Shown piece after piece: positions 10,404 through 21,860 of a stretch of DNA of 64,000 bases. The stretch's first letter is position 1. Each line of letters opens with the position of its first letter. Origin of the DNA: Curvularia sp. ZM96 (taxonomy: Eukaryota > Ascomycota > Dothideomycetes > Pleosporales > Pleosporaceae); contig JAJGBQ010000003.1 of assembly GCA_022457065.1 (NCBI GenBank), positions 1,426,001 through 1,490,000 on the forward strand. The letters run 5' to 3'. The notes beneath the pieces were generated by a model. That model was given only the letters and a program-made list of their open reading frames with translations, was not told the DNA's origin and did not search any database. The translations under genes were made by a program, and so were the position numbers.

Positions 10404-12422
10404 ATGCTGTCCACAAACATGCCAGCCGGCATTCAGCGCCAACGGATCCAGCACCGTCGACAAAACTCGACACCAACTGTTTTCGACGCGCCTACAGTAC
10501 GCCCATCACCTGCTAAAGTACGCCGATCAAACCGGACCGGCATGAGCTTGGATCTACGTGGTCTCAACCTAGACTCGCTCCATGCCGCTCGACAAGCCCA
10601 GTACCAGGAATACGCCCAAAAACCAGGACCTTTCGACACCCCATCCTTCCAGCAGGAGGATAGTACGGTAAGTAATACTAACAATCTAGGACAATCATCA
10701 CAGCATTCTATGCAAGTAGCGCAGACGCACAGACAGCCCCAGCCGGGCCCCCAGGAAACCTTCTTGGCATCCCCAGTACAGATCACCGCGTCAACACCAC
10801 GGACTCCACAAAGGATGAACCGTGTGCAATCTCCCAAGCAGCTTCCCTCTTCCCCCTCCAAACCCCCAACCGAACAGCAACTGAAAGAACTCCACGAGCA
10901 CATCCAGTCCGTGTATGGCTCATGTGGACAAGTCTTCATTAACATACTTCCTACACCTACTTCGACTCCGCAAAAATCAGCGCAATTGCCGAGCCATGAA
11001 TCTTTCGGTACAAATGCTCTCTCCGCGGGCTTCAATGGCATGTCCGAGATCAATCTCAAGCCTAGCTCAAAAGCCATGACATTCGACTTTGAGAACCCTG
11101 AGGTCGACCTCGGTTACGACTCGTCCTCCTATTATACCTCTGACGCCTTGTCGCCGTCTCCCGTTTCTTCGCCGCGCCAGAAGTCTGCCCAAGTCTTCTT
11201 GGAGAACATCGAAGAGAATCAAGAGATGGTTTTCTCCCATCCACCCGGACTGTTGCCTACACCCCAGAGCTCTATTTCAATGGACAGCATGCAAGCACCC
11301 ATGGAGCCGTTCACGCAGCCTCAAATGTTCAATGATCTTGATGTGGACGCTAGCCTTGAGTTCACTGGCATCCCGCCAGAAGAAGTCCAACGATACATCA
11401 GCGAGCAAGATGCGACGACCGGCAAGTGGACTTGCCTATATCAAGGGTGTGGCAAGGTCTTTGGACGAAGAGAAAACATTCGATCGCATATTCAAACCCA
11501 TTTGGGCGACCGTCAGTACAAGTGCAACGGATGCGGCAAGTGTTTTGTTCGACAGCATGACCTGAAGCGCCACGCAAAGATCCATTCTGGCAACAAGCCT
11601 TACAAGTGCCCGTGCGGTGCAGGCTTTGCGCGACAAGATGCCCTTACGCGCCATCGCCAACGTGGTATGTGCGTTGGTGGATTCCCTGATGCTGTCCGTC
11701 GACAGGCAAAGCGTGGCCGGCCGAAGAAGAACCGCCCAGAAATGGAGCAGCGGGTCGACAAGGCCAACAGAACGCGACGTGCTCTGGTGTCGGCACCTTC
11801 ATCCTCAGCTGGTTCTCCCCACTCGAACACTCGGTCTCCCTCACCGCTAGTTGGCTACGAGCCGGCCCAATCCCAAGATCTCCCCCAGCTACTTTCGGAC
11901 TCACAGAGCTTTAACGACTCCATAAACTCTTCCGTAGATCCCTTCAGGTTAGTTCCTCTATCATTCTGGTTATCGTTCAAGTCTAACAAACATTCTAGCT
12001 TTGAAACATCGTCAAGCTCTTACACCGAAGATGCTAGCCTTGCGCAGTCGAGCTTTGCCTCGACCACATACGCTAGCGATTCAGCGTCTATGAACATCCT
12101 CCAACAGCTCTCTCAGCACTCCCATACACCCCCAATGTCGCCCGCTGATGTGCGTCCGTATTCCGCTGGATCTCCCAGCGAAACTCATGCACAAGTTCAG
12201 CCCAGTCCTCTGAAGGCAACGTCACCCTCCCGGTCGTCGGTTCAATCAAATCAGTTCACAACACCACCGACATCACCGATCGAGTCCAAGGACAGCCTTG
12301 ACGACCTCTTCGATACGATGCCCGACACTTCCTACTCGCAGTTTGACCTCGAGATGAAGGCAATGAGTGACTTTACTTCTCTAGACTCGTCTGCGTACGA
12401 CCTTTTGGACTTCAGTGTATAA
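10404..12422 (+). CDS. C2H2 zinc-finger transcription factor, Ace2/Swi5 type
   Basis: This is a nuclear DNA-binding regulator. Three consecutive fingers occupy about residues 342-425: WTCLYQGCGKVFGRRENIRS, then YKCNGCGKCFVRQHDLKRH and KYKCPCG-like third finger ending RHRQRGMCVGG. The unusual third finger (CPCG, RQDALTRHRQR) is the Swi5/Ace2 signature; such factors direct late-mitotic septation and cell-wall genes, and in filamentous fungi affect conidiation and pigmentation. The rest is Ser/Pro/Gln-rich and likely disordered, with a basic stretch (RRQAKRGRPKK) after the fingers. An intron at 11948-11998 (GTTAGT to TAG, 51 nt) is likely; removal gives 655 residues, retention keeps the frame open at 672. 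The start at 10404 (MLSTNMPAG) is the first ATG of the frame. The target set is not deducible. Confidence 0.88.
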   Translation: MLSTNMPAGIQRQRIQHRRQNSTPTVFDAPTVRPSPAKVRRSNRTGMSLDLRGLNLDSLHAARQAQYQEYAQKPGPFDTPSFQQEDSTVSNTNNLGQSSQHSMQVAQTHRQPQPGPQETFLASPVQITASTPRTPQRMNRVQSPKQLPSSPSKPPTEQQLKELHEHIQSVYGSCGQVFINILPTPTSTPQKSAQLPSHESFGTNALSAGFNGMSEINLKPSSKAMTFDFENPEVDLGYDSSSYYTSDALSPSPVSSPRQKSAQVFLENIEENQEMVFSHPPGLLPTPQSSISMDSMQAPMEPFTQPQMFNDLDVDASLEFTGIPPEEVQRYISEQDATTGKWTCLYQGCGKVFGRRENIRSHIQTHLGDRQYKCNGCGKCFVRQHDLKRHAKIHSGNKPYKCPCGAGFARQDALTRHRQRGMCVGGFPDAVRRQAKRGRPKKNRPEMEQRVDKANRTRRALVSAPSSSAGSPHSNTRSPSPLVGYEPAQSQDLPQLLSDSQSFNDSINSSVDPFRLVPLSFWLSFKSNKHSSFETSSSSYTEDASLAQSSFASTTYASDSASMNILQQLSQHSHTPPMSPADVRPYSAGSPSETHAQVQPSPLKATSPSRSSVQSNQFTTPPTSPIESKDSLDDLFDTMPDTSYSQFDLEMKAMSDFTSLDSSAYDLLDFSV

Positions 12423-13392
12423 AGCAGTCTTCAAAACTTAAGACATTTTCGCGAGGCTGTACGATATTGTTTGGAGTGTTACGAACGTATAATGATTTGG
12501 CGTTCGCATACTCTCTGTGAGATGTTCCGACGCATTGCTTTCGAATTCATATGGGGCGGGCTCTCAGGATCTTGGCAAAGTCAAGAGCATTTATTTTTTT
12601 GTACGAAAGAAACATGTTTCGCTTCTTGTTATGGTATTCTAGGGGCCGCAGGGTGTAGGTTTACGCTCCTTTGTCTGGCATGTTTGTTTTTTGTTTTTTA
12701 AAAGGCGCATACGGTTAGGATGTTTGATGTTTGAACGCGTTAATGAGTGCTGGATGTCTGCCAGCGACGAGTCGCTACGACAGACGAACGCCTCCTACGA
12801 ATGCGAACCATGTTCTAGGGTTGCTCAATTGGGCCCCGTCTACTTTTCTTCAATTGATCCCTCCCAATAATGTGCCAGTGATTGCATAACTAACACAAGG
12901 ATAATTGAGGTTGTTGCAGACACATCAATGCCCCGGTGTGGTTGTAGTAGTTGACGTCATGACATCTGATCGCGCGTGGACGTGTTACCGCGTCATACCG
13001 ATCCCTTTTCCCTCACCCAGCCTTTCCCATATCACAGAGTTTCAGATCGACAGTACTAAGATCGAGTAGCAGGATGCACTAGGCATAGCCAGCCACTCAC
13101 GTTCATTCCAGGCATTGCGGCTTGCCTCTTTCTCGATCGTACCTGAGATTAGCATGGTATCTATGATGCTGATGCAGGAGTTAGAAAAAGCCATGATAGT
13201 GCGTCATCCCGTTTGGAAATACGATAAGGTCGGTGGGCCAGAGCGTGGACAATGCATGGTCATGGCTTTGTGGATGTATAGGTGGTTGGGAGTTGAATTG
13301 TACATGTATCTAGCTCTATCCATTCTGTAGGCCAACCAATTCGTGCTCGTGCAGTCACTTCAATTTCTCATACTCCGGATTACCCTTACACA
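12423..13392. other. Spacer with CRE site before the kinase-like gene
   Basis: This spacer holds the 3' region of the Ace2-like gene and the promoter of the kinase-like gene. It includes a CRE palindrome at 12952-12959 and T-rich tracts near 12595 and 12685. No supported ORF is seen. Confidence 0.5.
12952..12959. promoter_or_regulatory. CRE palindrome TGACGTCA upstream of kinase-like gene
   Basis: The perfect ATF/CREB palindrome is about 434 bp before the ATG at 13393. A partial copy (GCGTCAT) follows near 12990 and another near 13202. Stress control through AtfA-type factors is possible but unproven. Confidence 0.4.
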
Positions 13393-14838
13393 ATGGCGCA
13401 AACTGCGACTAACACAAAGGCTCATACCTTACACTTTTCTTACGACGAAGACGATGGTTGCGCTCTAACTACTCTCATCAATGACGTTCGCTTCCATATC
13501 GCCGTAGACCCAAAGGAATCACAAAAGTCTTGCGAAAAGCCGTTGTATTATGAATACCTGGATAAAATATCAGCTCTTCGTGAAGCAGATGAAAGGGAAG
13601 AAGAGCGAGCCGAAGAGCAACAGTCCAGAGTGCCTCGCAGCAAGAGCAAGAACGAAAGTAATAAGAGACAGGGCTCAGAAGGTTCGTATGGCAAAGATAG
13701 TGGTATCGACGTCACAACAGACGAAGAAGATGATGAGTATGTGGAAGAGGAAGCGGGAGAAGACCAAGACCAAGATTCTGCAAGTGCAGGCTTAGACCTG
13801 CGAAACTGGATATTATCATCCATGGCCGACATCACGGCCACCTCAGCACCACCCAACCGCGAACCAGAAGAATCCACATTGCACGAGTGGTACCACGGTC
13901 CTACCTACTTTTACACCCTACAGATCGCCAACGGAGTGCTATCCCCTCAGCTCCTAGAGACGACACCAGAGCTAGAGCAAAAGATCGAAGCCCTCGTTCC
14001 ACGCATGAAAATGCCAAAGTATATCCAGAACTACAAGCTACCCTGGCTCAACGCCAACGACCTAACCGTCCAATCCGAAGTCAGCATGCCTCCGCCCGCA
14101 CACCCAGGCCAAGTCATCTACAAAGACACGGGAGACATATACTTTTTCAAACCCGTGGTACCCGAGCAACCGGACTCTGTCAAACGCGAAATCAACATTC
14201 TGCGCAAGCTAGAAAAGCTGAACCTTGACATCAAATTCCCCCGCCTCCTCGGCTTCGTGTCCTATGGCACCAGCAAGACAGAGGCAATGGGCATGCTGCT
14301 TCAAAACATACAATACCCAACGCCTTTGACCAAGCTCCTTCGGTCCAGCGTCGATGCAGATGCGCGCGCAGAATGGAGTCGGAAAAGCGAACGTTATATC
14401 CAAGCACTGCACGACAACGGTATTGTCTGGGGCGACGCTAAAGCCGACAACTTCATGGTTGATACTGATTCCGAGCTGTGGATTATTGATTTCGGAGGCA
14501 GTTATACAGAGGGGTGGGTGGATCCTGAGATTAGTGAAACAATGGAGGGGGACAATATGGGGTTGGAGAAGATTCAGGCTGCGCTGGAGGATCCAGATAG
14601 AAATACGGTTGATTTGGGGGTGGGTGAGGAGGACGAGGAAGTGCAGGAGAGTAGTAGTGAGGTCAGGGAAACGGCGAGTACGTTGTTTGTTACGGAGAAG
14701 TCTGCCGGAGAGGAGGTCACAAGAGAAGAGAAGAGGAAGAGGGCGGAGGAGGAAGTTGGAGAAGGCGTGGTGGAGGAAGAGGAGGAGGAGGCGGAAGAAA
14801 AAGCAAGGAAAAGGAGGAAAAGTGATACTTCGGCCTAA
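13393..14838 (+). CDS. Atypical protein-kinase-like protein with acidic/basic tail
   Basis: The single-exon gene encodes 481 residues. The N-terminal third has a charged, probably disordered linker (residues about 60-125). The C-terminal half is a degenerate kinase fold: VKREINILRKLEKL resembles the alpha-C helix region, ALHDNGIVWGDAKADNFMVD stands in for the catalytic loop (Asp near residue 347), and LWIIDFGGSYTEGWVDPE for the DFG segment (Asp near 366). The usual HRD becomes WGD, as in a family of fungal orphan kinase-like proteins that are expanded and mostly uncharacterised. A Glu-rich stretch and a terminal KARKRRKSD resemble a nuclear localisation signal. Whether it phosphorylates anything is open. 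The ATG at 13393 is preceded by a typical ACACA context. Confidence 0.75.
   Translation: MAQTATNTKAHTLHFSYDEDDGCALTTLINDVRFHIAVDPKESQKSCEKPLYYEYLDKISALREADEREEERAEEQQSRVPRSKSKNESNKRQGSEGSYGKDSGIDVTTDEEDDEYVEEEAGEDQDQDSASAGLDLRNWILSSMADITATSAPPNREPEESTLHEWYHGPTYFYTLQIANGVLSPQLLETTPELEQKIEALVPRMKMPKYIQNYKLPWLNANDLTVQSEVSMPPPAHPGQVIYKDTGDIYFFKPVVPEQPDSVKREINILRKLEKLNLDIKFPRLLGFVSYGTSKTEAMGMLLQNIQYPTPLTKLLRSSVDADARAEWSRKSERYIQALHDNGIVWGDAKADNFMVDTDSELWIIDFGGSYTEGWVDPEISETMEGDNMGLEKIQAALEDPDRNTVDLGVGEEDEEVQESSSEVRETASTLFVTEKSAGEEVTREEKRKRAEEEVGEGVVEEEEEEAEEKARKRRKSDTSA
14700..14825. repeat. Purine-rich GAG/GGA tract inside the kinase-like gene
   Basis: About 125 bp of almost pure G/A on the + strand encode the Glu/Lys/Arg tail. 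The tract is a low-complexity, slippage-prone sequence, so tail length is likely to vary between isolates. Confidence 0.6.
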
Positions 14839-15639
14839 TGTATTAACGCAAGATGGTTAGTTTGATCCTTTTTCTACACTTCACTGCTGGTTCTATTCTC
14901 ATCATAATGAGGTTACCCGGGTTGTTCACTATCTGACTTTGCTTTTTTATCTAGAATCCTTCCGAACGCCTCTACGTAGATCAACAACACCTCCTTCCCA
15001 CTAGCGCGCGTGGGACGCTTATGCACGACGCCTATAATTTGTATTACAAGCTTATTCACGCCACGATTGAAGCCCCAATCTACACCATTCAATGATGTCC
15101 TTACTCACTTACCAAAAAAGCATAAGTTTGTTGGAGATCGTTTTCTTTTCTTAAGCACTGTCCATTCGGTACTCCTCCAGCCGGTGCAAAAAGGCTTGCT
15201 CTCCAAGCCAAGAACGGCAGAATGAGCAAAGAAATTGATATAGTGGCTGGTCGATGATGATCGCAAGGATGTGCGAAGCAGCCTCAGTACGGCTAATAAG
15301 GAGAGTATTCTCAGAGAACTCAGGTTTGCGACGACTGCTGATGTGTAGGTGAGACTACAAGCTGCAAGCTAAGGATGCATGTTGAACCTGTTTGTTGAGG
15401 CTGCTTGTTGAGAATGTAAAGGTCTAGTATCGTAAGCGGAGACGATAGGTTCCGGTATACGAGCAGAGTGGTTGAGTTGGCATTGGTAAAAGGGTAGATC
15501 AGATTCAGGGGATTCGTTTTTGCAGATCTGTTTGTGTAGGCCTAAGAAACATACCATTCTTGGCCCTGTGTGTCTTATAAATACTAGAGATGAACAGTTG
15601 ATTCAAATCTGACTTGTCATTCATATCTTTACAGTTTTC
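14839..15639. other. Spacer without supported gene
   Basis: The 801 bp hold the 3' region of the kinase-like gene and the promoter of the glycosyltransferase gene (TTATAAATA near 15575). Short ORFs show no recognisable domain. Confidence 0.55.
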
Positions 15640-17975
15640 ATGGACCGCAAACGGGCGCGACAAGCCGTATGGCTATTTATTCCTCCTAGTGCATTATGTA
15701 CTATCATATCTCTCGGGTTTTACATTGGTTATCGTTTCAAATGTCTCATTTCTGCGCAAGTTGCAGTGAGTGCAGGAAGGCCCGTTGCTCAAGCTGAGAA
15801 GCCCCATCCCCTTGTGCTGGCTTGGATCTTCTTCGCTGCAGAATTGCTGGCTTTATGTGAGTTTGGCTTACTGCTTCATCTTTCTCGAACGCCTACTTAT
15901 CAGCCTGCATAGTCCCGGATGTGTTGCCATATCTTCTTCGAGTAATAGCGTTTCGCTTGCCGGACAGGGAAAAGCCTGCAATCACAGGAGACAATGTCCC
16001 AAATGTCGACGTTCTTGTTACTTGTTGCCGAGAGGATCTTGAAATCATCATGGACACTACACGAGCTGCTTGCGCACTTGACTACCCAAGAGATAGGTTT
16101 CGGGTTTTTGTATGCGATGATGGCGCGTCCGCGGAGGTAAAAACTGCTGTGGAAAATCTTCATCAGACTTACTTTAATGTCTACTACGTTTCCCGCATCA
16201 AAGATCCTCTCATCAAAGACTGTGAGTTAAGAAAAATCGTCACTCCATTACCTGTTTCCTACTCGTACTGCAAATGCTTGAGACGCAGAGATTTCTAATC
16301 TTTTTTCTCTTCTAGACAAGGCAGGCAACCTAAACAATGCCCTTCACCACTCTCGACAGTTGCCAATCGCTTCCAATTGGAACGTCAGCCTACAAGCGGC
16401 GAGACGCAGAACTAGCAACGCCTCAGTAGAGGCAGAGTCTATTTGGGAGAAGAATGATACATGGATTCCACTACAGCCAAGCCAGGTTCATCACTACGAA
16501 TTGTCGTCGAAAACCAGCCTGGCCTCACCACCTGCTTTTGAGTTTTCGTCATCATGCACAACCTTGGCACCTCAGTTTGCACCTTCAGAGTTCGTAGCCG
16601 GGCTGGACGCAGACATGATCCCTGAACCCCATTGGCTGAGGACAATGATGGGATATCTTGTAGACGACCCGGATGTTGCATTGGCATGTCCTCCACAAAC
16701 CTTTTACGACATACCCGCCAATGATCCGTTGACCCAAACCATGGACCAGTTTGCTGGAACTACAGAACTTGTTAACGATGCCGTTGACCATGCTGACTGT
16801 TTGGGCTCTGGGTATGTTGCCCGACGCGCTGCAATGGAGAGCATCGGGGGCTTTCCGGTCGAGTCACTGTCGGAAGATGTATGCTGCTCAGCTACACTTC
16901 TGGGAGCTGGCTGGAAAACAAGATTTGTTGAATGCCCTCTTCAGTATGGCTCGGTCCCGGATTCCTTTGTCGCTCACATCAAGCAACGCACGCGCTGGTT
17001 CGTTGGACATATACAAACGGCTGTATTGTTTCGCCTTCGTCTATTCGGAAAGCGTGGAAGACTACTGACACCCGCCCAAAGACTCGCTGGTATTGTTTTC
17101 GATCTGCGACAAATCATTCAGATACCACTTACTTTGAACTACATCCTTGTTCCTTTTTCTCTGATGTCAGGATACTCCCTCGTCATCTGGAGTGAAGATT
17201 ATGAGTTGAAATGGTTGATCCGATTTGTTGTTATATTCTTGGTCTGCCGCTGGTTTCACCAGACAATCGTGGGTATCGTCTTCTACTTGGGACGGGGTTG
17301 GTATGATGTGCGATTGCCTTCATATGACGCCGAGCTAGAACAATGGTTGGCACCATGTAAGTCTTCCACCTCTCGAAGGTTGACATCAGATTCTCACATT
17401 AGGTAGACATTTTTATGGCTTGGCTTCGATCCTTCATATTGCCCAAGCGACTTGGAGGCGTTACGGCTGGCTTCACCGCATCCGGAAGCGTTCAAAGCGA
17501 CCTTCAAGAACGAGATGCTGTTTTCCGTGCGCCGCTTATACAACGCATTCGTGTCACAATTCTTCATCACTGGGTCTGGATTCATGTGTTGCTGATCACT
17601 GGCTGCCTTATGGGCGTTAGCTTGGTCTGCCTTCGCGCCACCGGACACCATGTCTCCGCTATAATTCCTCTACCACACCTCTCCAACACCACTGATCGGA
17701 TGATATACCTAGTAACACGAATTGGATGGCCTCCTCTCCTGTGGTTTCAATATGTCTGCTCCGCGTTCGTACCGATTACGTACATGTTGAACCCACCAAC
17801 AACTCCACCTCGGGAAACGCTGCTTGTCCGGGACGAGGCAACACAGATAGCCTACCCACGGCTAGATGCTAGAATGGTGAAAAGAGACTCTGGAATCGCC
17901 TGGCGATACCTACGTTCTGGGCTGGCTATCGTGTATACTGGAGTTTTACTGGTCTTGAGCGAAGTATTGTTGTAA
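15640..17975 (+). CDS. Membrane glycosyltransferase family 2, cellulose synthase-like
   Basis: The product resembles processive beta-glycosyltransferases that build and export a polysaccharide at the plasma membrane. Exons 15640-15856, 15913-16221, 16316-17356 and 17407-17975 splice in frame to 711 residues (introns of 56, 94 and 50 bp). Two N-terminal helices precede the GT-A core: VCDDGAS (about residue 139), KAGNLNNAL, GLDADM (Asp near 273), LSEDVC and the QRTRW motif (near 399). At least four helices follow. The sequence is closer to bacterial BcsA/curdlan synthase than to chitin synthases. About 85 Ser-rich residues separate KAGNLNNAL from DADM, longer than usual. The polymer made is not deducible. 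The last intron acceptor was chosen because it yields the family-like FILPKRLGGVTAGFTASGS. Confidence 0.87.
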
Positions 17976-18458
17976 CGGTGACCATCACTTCGATACTAGT
18001 TACCACAGAAAGGGGGGCATTATACCGTGAAGAACTTAATACCCAAGGAGGACTATTCTCGCTCTTCAGCAATTTTCTTTGTAATTTTTTATCTATCGGA
18101 AGTATATCCGTGTATCTATTCACATAATTGGCGGACTTGTTGGGCGATATAGGAGAGAGAAGTTATGAACAGACAGGACGCAAGGACGCTGCATCCGAGC
18201 CACCCGTAGAATTTACAAATAGAATATAGCCTGTCAAACCACTGTTCCATGGGCTGCCGTACTCAATGACGGTCCGCAACTTTGTTTCTTATCTCGACAT
18301 CTTCCGAACGGCCCGGCATGTTTCAATTTAAGCCCTCGCTAAATTGGATATCGGCCGATGTCCACGTGAAAATACGGGAACATGCGTAAGCTGATCTAAG
18401 CGTCAAGGCCATCTCATTAAAGCGACCGTACCGAGCCGTAGTCCAACGTGACTTAAGC
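17976..18458. other. Convergent spacer without supported gene
   Basis: This 483-bp region lies between the 3' ends of the glycosyltransferase gene and the GPI-type protein gene. Nothing beyond AT-rich terminator-like sequence near 18075-18125 is visible. Confidence 0.55.
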
Positions 18459-19521
18459 TCACCAGCTCACAGACGTGCACAGCACTACGACCACGCCCAA
18501 CATGCCAATCATGAACATGGAAAAGGATCCCTCGGACATCTTCACGGCTGCTCCCAATGCAGCACCACCTCTTCCAGCACCCTGACCTGGGGCTATTTCG
18601 CCTTGTCCGTTTCCAGATCTTCCGGACCCATCATCCTGACCGTTTGCGCCAACTTGTCCACCGTCACTCCTTGGAGTGGTCTGGAGCTTGATGTCGCGCA
18701 TAGGCTGTCCGGGCGGGTTGTTGACGCTATTGACCTGTACTTGGAAGTCCTCTAGCGGGTTCTCAAGCATAGAGCAGGGCATGCGACCTCCGTTTGCGCT
18801 CAGTGGTCCCGGAGCGGGCTTTGTGGTTAGTTGGCCGGCGCCAGGGAACGGCTGGATGCTGTTCGTGACGCTTATAGGAAGGTTGAAGATAGTATATCGG
18901 TCATTGCCGTTGAGTCGGTAGTTCTGGTGAATACTGATGTTGTAGTCGCCCCTTGCTGTCGCTCCATCATCATCGTTACCATCACCGACAAGGCAATCCG
19001 GCCATTCGAAGTTTATGTGCTTGACAGTTTGTCCACTCTCTTGGTTTAATATGTCTGCGACAGGCGGCGTGGAAGTCGTAACGTTGGAGATTGTAAAGTT
19101 CTTCTGTGTAATCGTAGAGGTAAGAAAGATTGTAAAGTTGAAGACTTGGGTGAGTGGGTCGGCTATGTTGCGCGGCGGGACAGGCAGTTTGCCATCGCCG
19201 GATACGTCGAGCGCGATATGTAGGAAGTCGCCGCCCATGGGCGTGAAGGGTTGGGGCTACAGCTTCTCATTAGCCATGTGTGTTTCTGTGCTGATAGGAT
19301 GGTCGACGTACTGCTAGTATTATCCCTAGTCCAGGAGTGTATATTCTTCCATTAACAATGGTGAATGCGCTGGTATCAGGGCCATTGTTATTATTGTTTT
19401 GGCGTGCGGTTAAACTTCCGTGACTTGCAGACCACGACCCCAGCATCTGCGCGTCGACGGCTCTGTATACTAAACATGATGACAAGAAGAGAAGAAGACG
19501 AAAAAACGAAGGGAAGATCAT
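18459..19521 (-). CDS. Secreted, probably GPI-anchored protein of unknown function
   Basis: Two exons, 19521-19312 and 19256-18459 (donor GTACGT, acceptor TAG, 55-bp intron), encode 335 residues. A signal peptide (about residues 1-24, LLLFLSSCLVYRAVDA) is followed by an Asn run (QNNNNNG), a compact beta-rich region with several N-glycosylation sequons (NFT, NVT, NIS) and two central cysteines (PDCLVG, MPCSML). A Gly/Gln/Asp-rich linker leads to a C-terminal hydrophobic stretch (MFMIGMLGVVVVLCTSVSW) preceded by small residues, the layout of a GPI-attachment signal. It should sit at the plasma membrane or cell wall. I do not recognise the central domain. Confidence 0.78.
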
Positions 19522-19614
19522 TGCTCAACAACGATAAACATGCTGACCAGCAGAATAAGAAAGAAGACAAAACGAAAAAGAGCGCGGGAAATTGCAGCCT
19601 GAGGAGTGCAATCT

Positions 19615-19628
19615 ACGAAGTACTTCGT
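19615..19628. repeat. Perfect 14-bp palindrome ACGAAGTACTTCGT
   Basis: The sequence equals its own reverse complement and contains TACGAAGTA. It lies about 95 bp upstream of the GPI-type protein ATG, so it could be a dimeric binding site in that promoter. Confidence 0.45.
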
Positions 19629-21860
19629 GAGAAGGAGAGCAAGGGCGCGCAATCTATTCTCTCAATAACATGCACACCATCCCGCCACAACCGGTGGAGA
19701 AGCGGGGAGGATTCCGTGCATAATGCTTGGTACAGGTAAAAAACCGGCACCGTCCAGTGATACAAGCTAGAATAAGGCTTTTTGTGGTTTACGTACAGTC
19801 TCGAAATGATTTTCTGAGACACGTCATGTCAGGAACATGGGTTCGGCTGAGACTTAGCCGTCAGCCATTCCCATTTGCGTATGTTAGAGAAAGTCGAGGG
19901 GACACGCAGCATACTTAATGAGAAATTCCTCCGTGAGTGAATTATATGCCAGTCTCGCATGGCTACTCAAATACTGAGCTTCGATGGCGTAATAGCTTAC
20001 GGCTGTTGGGTGCGCTAGTACATGTTACTCACTGCTCAGTATAGAAAGAATTGATTGGCGTATACCCTCTAACATCAGAGCACCTACCATCGAGCAGCCA
20101 GAACTGGTTTGTTATGTTCTTTCACGGTTGACAGCTGTCATTTCCACATCGACGCGGCTAAATCCAGACGCTCCCTCCACGGAACTCCACAACGCCCACG
20201 ATGAGACAAGGTCTTCTTACCACGGTAAGAACCCCATCAGGAGTACTACTTGAATTGACGGTTTCTGTATCATCATGCGGCACCATTAGTGGGGGCTGCC
20301 GCAGTGCCAGATGCTAAAACAGAGGGATTCCAGAAGCCGTGAGATAACCTAGCATCATATAATAACACGAGCAAATGAGCTCACATCGACCTCCCCAGGA
20401 CTGACATCCAGTACGTTGAATAGAAGTCTTCGTGCAGTAGCCTTTCACAACCAACCGTCATTGGGGATTGCTGCATCAATTTATGATCCTGGGGTATGGA
20501 ATCTCACCAGCCCCTCGTTTCAAGATCGTCGCAAATTGGCAGATACATCAAGACTTTCCCCACTAGTCCTCAGGATGCTTGCATAGCTTGGCAGAGCTTT
20601 CCGCCTTCCTCGTTCGTCCAGTGGAAGGTAGAATGCGAGCAACTTAAGTTGGGCGACTTGAGCGTGAGGCAGCGACAGCCAGACCAAGTCAACGATGATA
20701 CAGTTGGAAGTTGTTCCGTGTCCCAGCGCAAATACAACGCCGGATATTCAAATTGTGATACAGATATTAAGCGAGAGCACGTCTCGCCGGACAGATGATT
20801 GGATTCCACAATTAATACTCGCCTCGACGAAGCCCAACGGTCAATTGGTTACGTCAACAGCCTCGTCCAGCGACATCTACGCACAATGCAACTTCGCAAC
20901 CCCGGGCCCATGATCCCGCACTTCCCACCTTCCCAATCGCAGAATCTAGCAGCCATTTAATCCCCGATACATGGTTTCAAATCACCGGTACTTGCCCGCT
21001 ACCACCTCCCGCAAACAGCAAAGTCCGTACGTAGCATGATACGAAGTAAATAGCGTCGTCAAAGTATCCATGCTGCCGGTACTCAGGCACGACCGCAGCA
21101 GAAACAACAATAAAACACCAGCTACTATTATCGTGCCAAAAAATGTGACATTCCACAACTACCGGCCTACGGAGTATTCCTCCACCAAGCTACGCGAGCG
21201 CCACAAAAAAGACCCCTATAATACACAACCACGCTTTTCTAATAAAGCACAAGGTTCAACCAGGGGGGAAGTTAATGAAACCGCGCCTTGTCCCCAACGC
21301 CTATTTTACCGGACCAATTAACCAACTCAATAAGTTTTTATTCGACTTCGGCATATAGGTGGACAGTTTTGCATAATGTACTTGGACTCACGGTTTGTAA
21401 AAGACTGCATTCAGAGTTAAAACTTTCCTTGCCTATGCACCTATTGTTCCGGGGGGAGCATAGTACCCAAGGCTGCTGTACGCACACACGCATGCACGTA
21501 CGCACACACGTGGCTTACCATGCTGATTAGCGAACAAGGCGAGTCGGGCGCTTGCACTCTTCCCACGCCTTACTACGTACAGAGTACTACCCTCAAAGCG
21601 AGGCGGACGTGCACGCGATGCATCGCATCTAACGCCAAACGGGGCACCTTCTAGACGGAGCGGAAGAGCGTTGGGAGGACCGGGTCTCGTGCGGTAGTCG
21701 CCCGAGAAAGTTTAAACGCTCTTTTTTTTGGCGAAGCGACGACGATTTAACTATATGTAGGGTATGAAAAACATAAGCATGACGACCGGGGGTGGTGATT
21801 GGCGATGGGTAAGGGGGGAGAACGTAGCGCACGCGGGGGTGGATGAGCAAGGGGGACCCC

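Noticed and set aside
20496..20798. 100-codon frame in the 19.5-22.5 kb spacer
   Set aside because: No domain, no promoter-like context and competing frames on the other strand.
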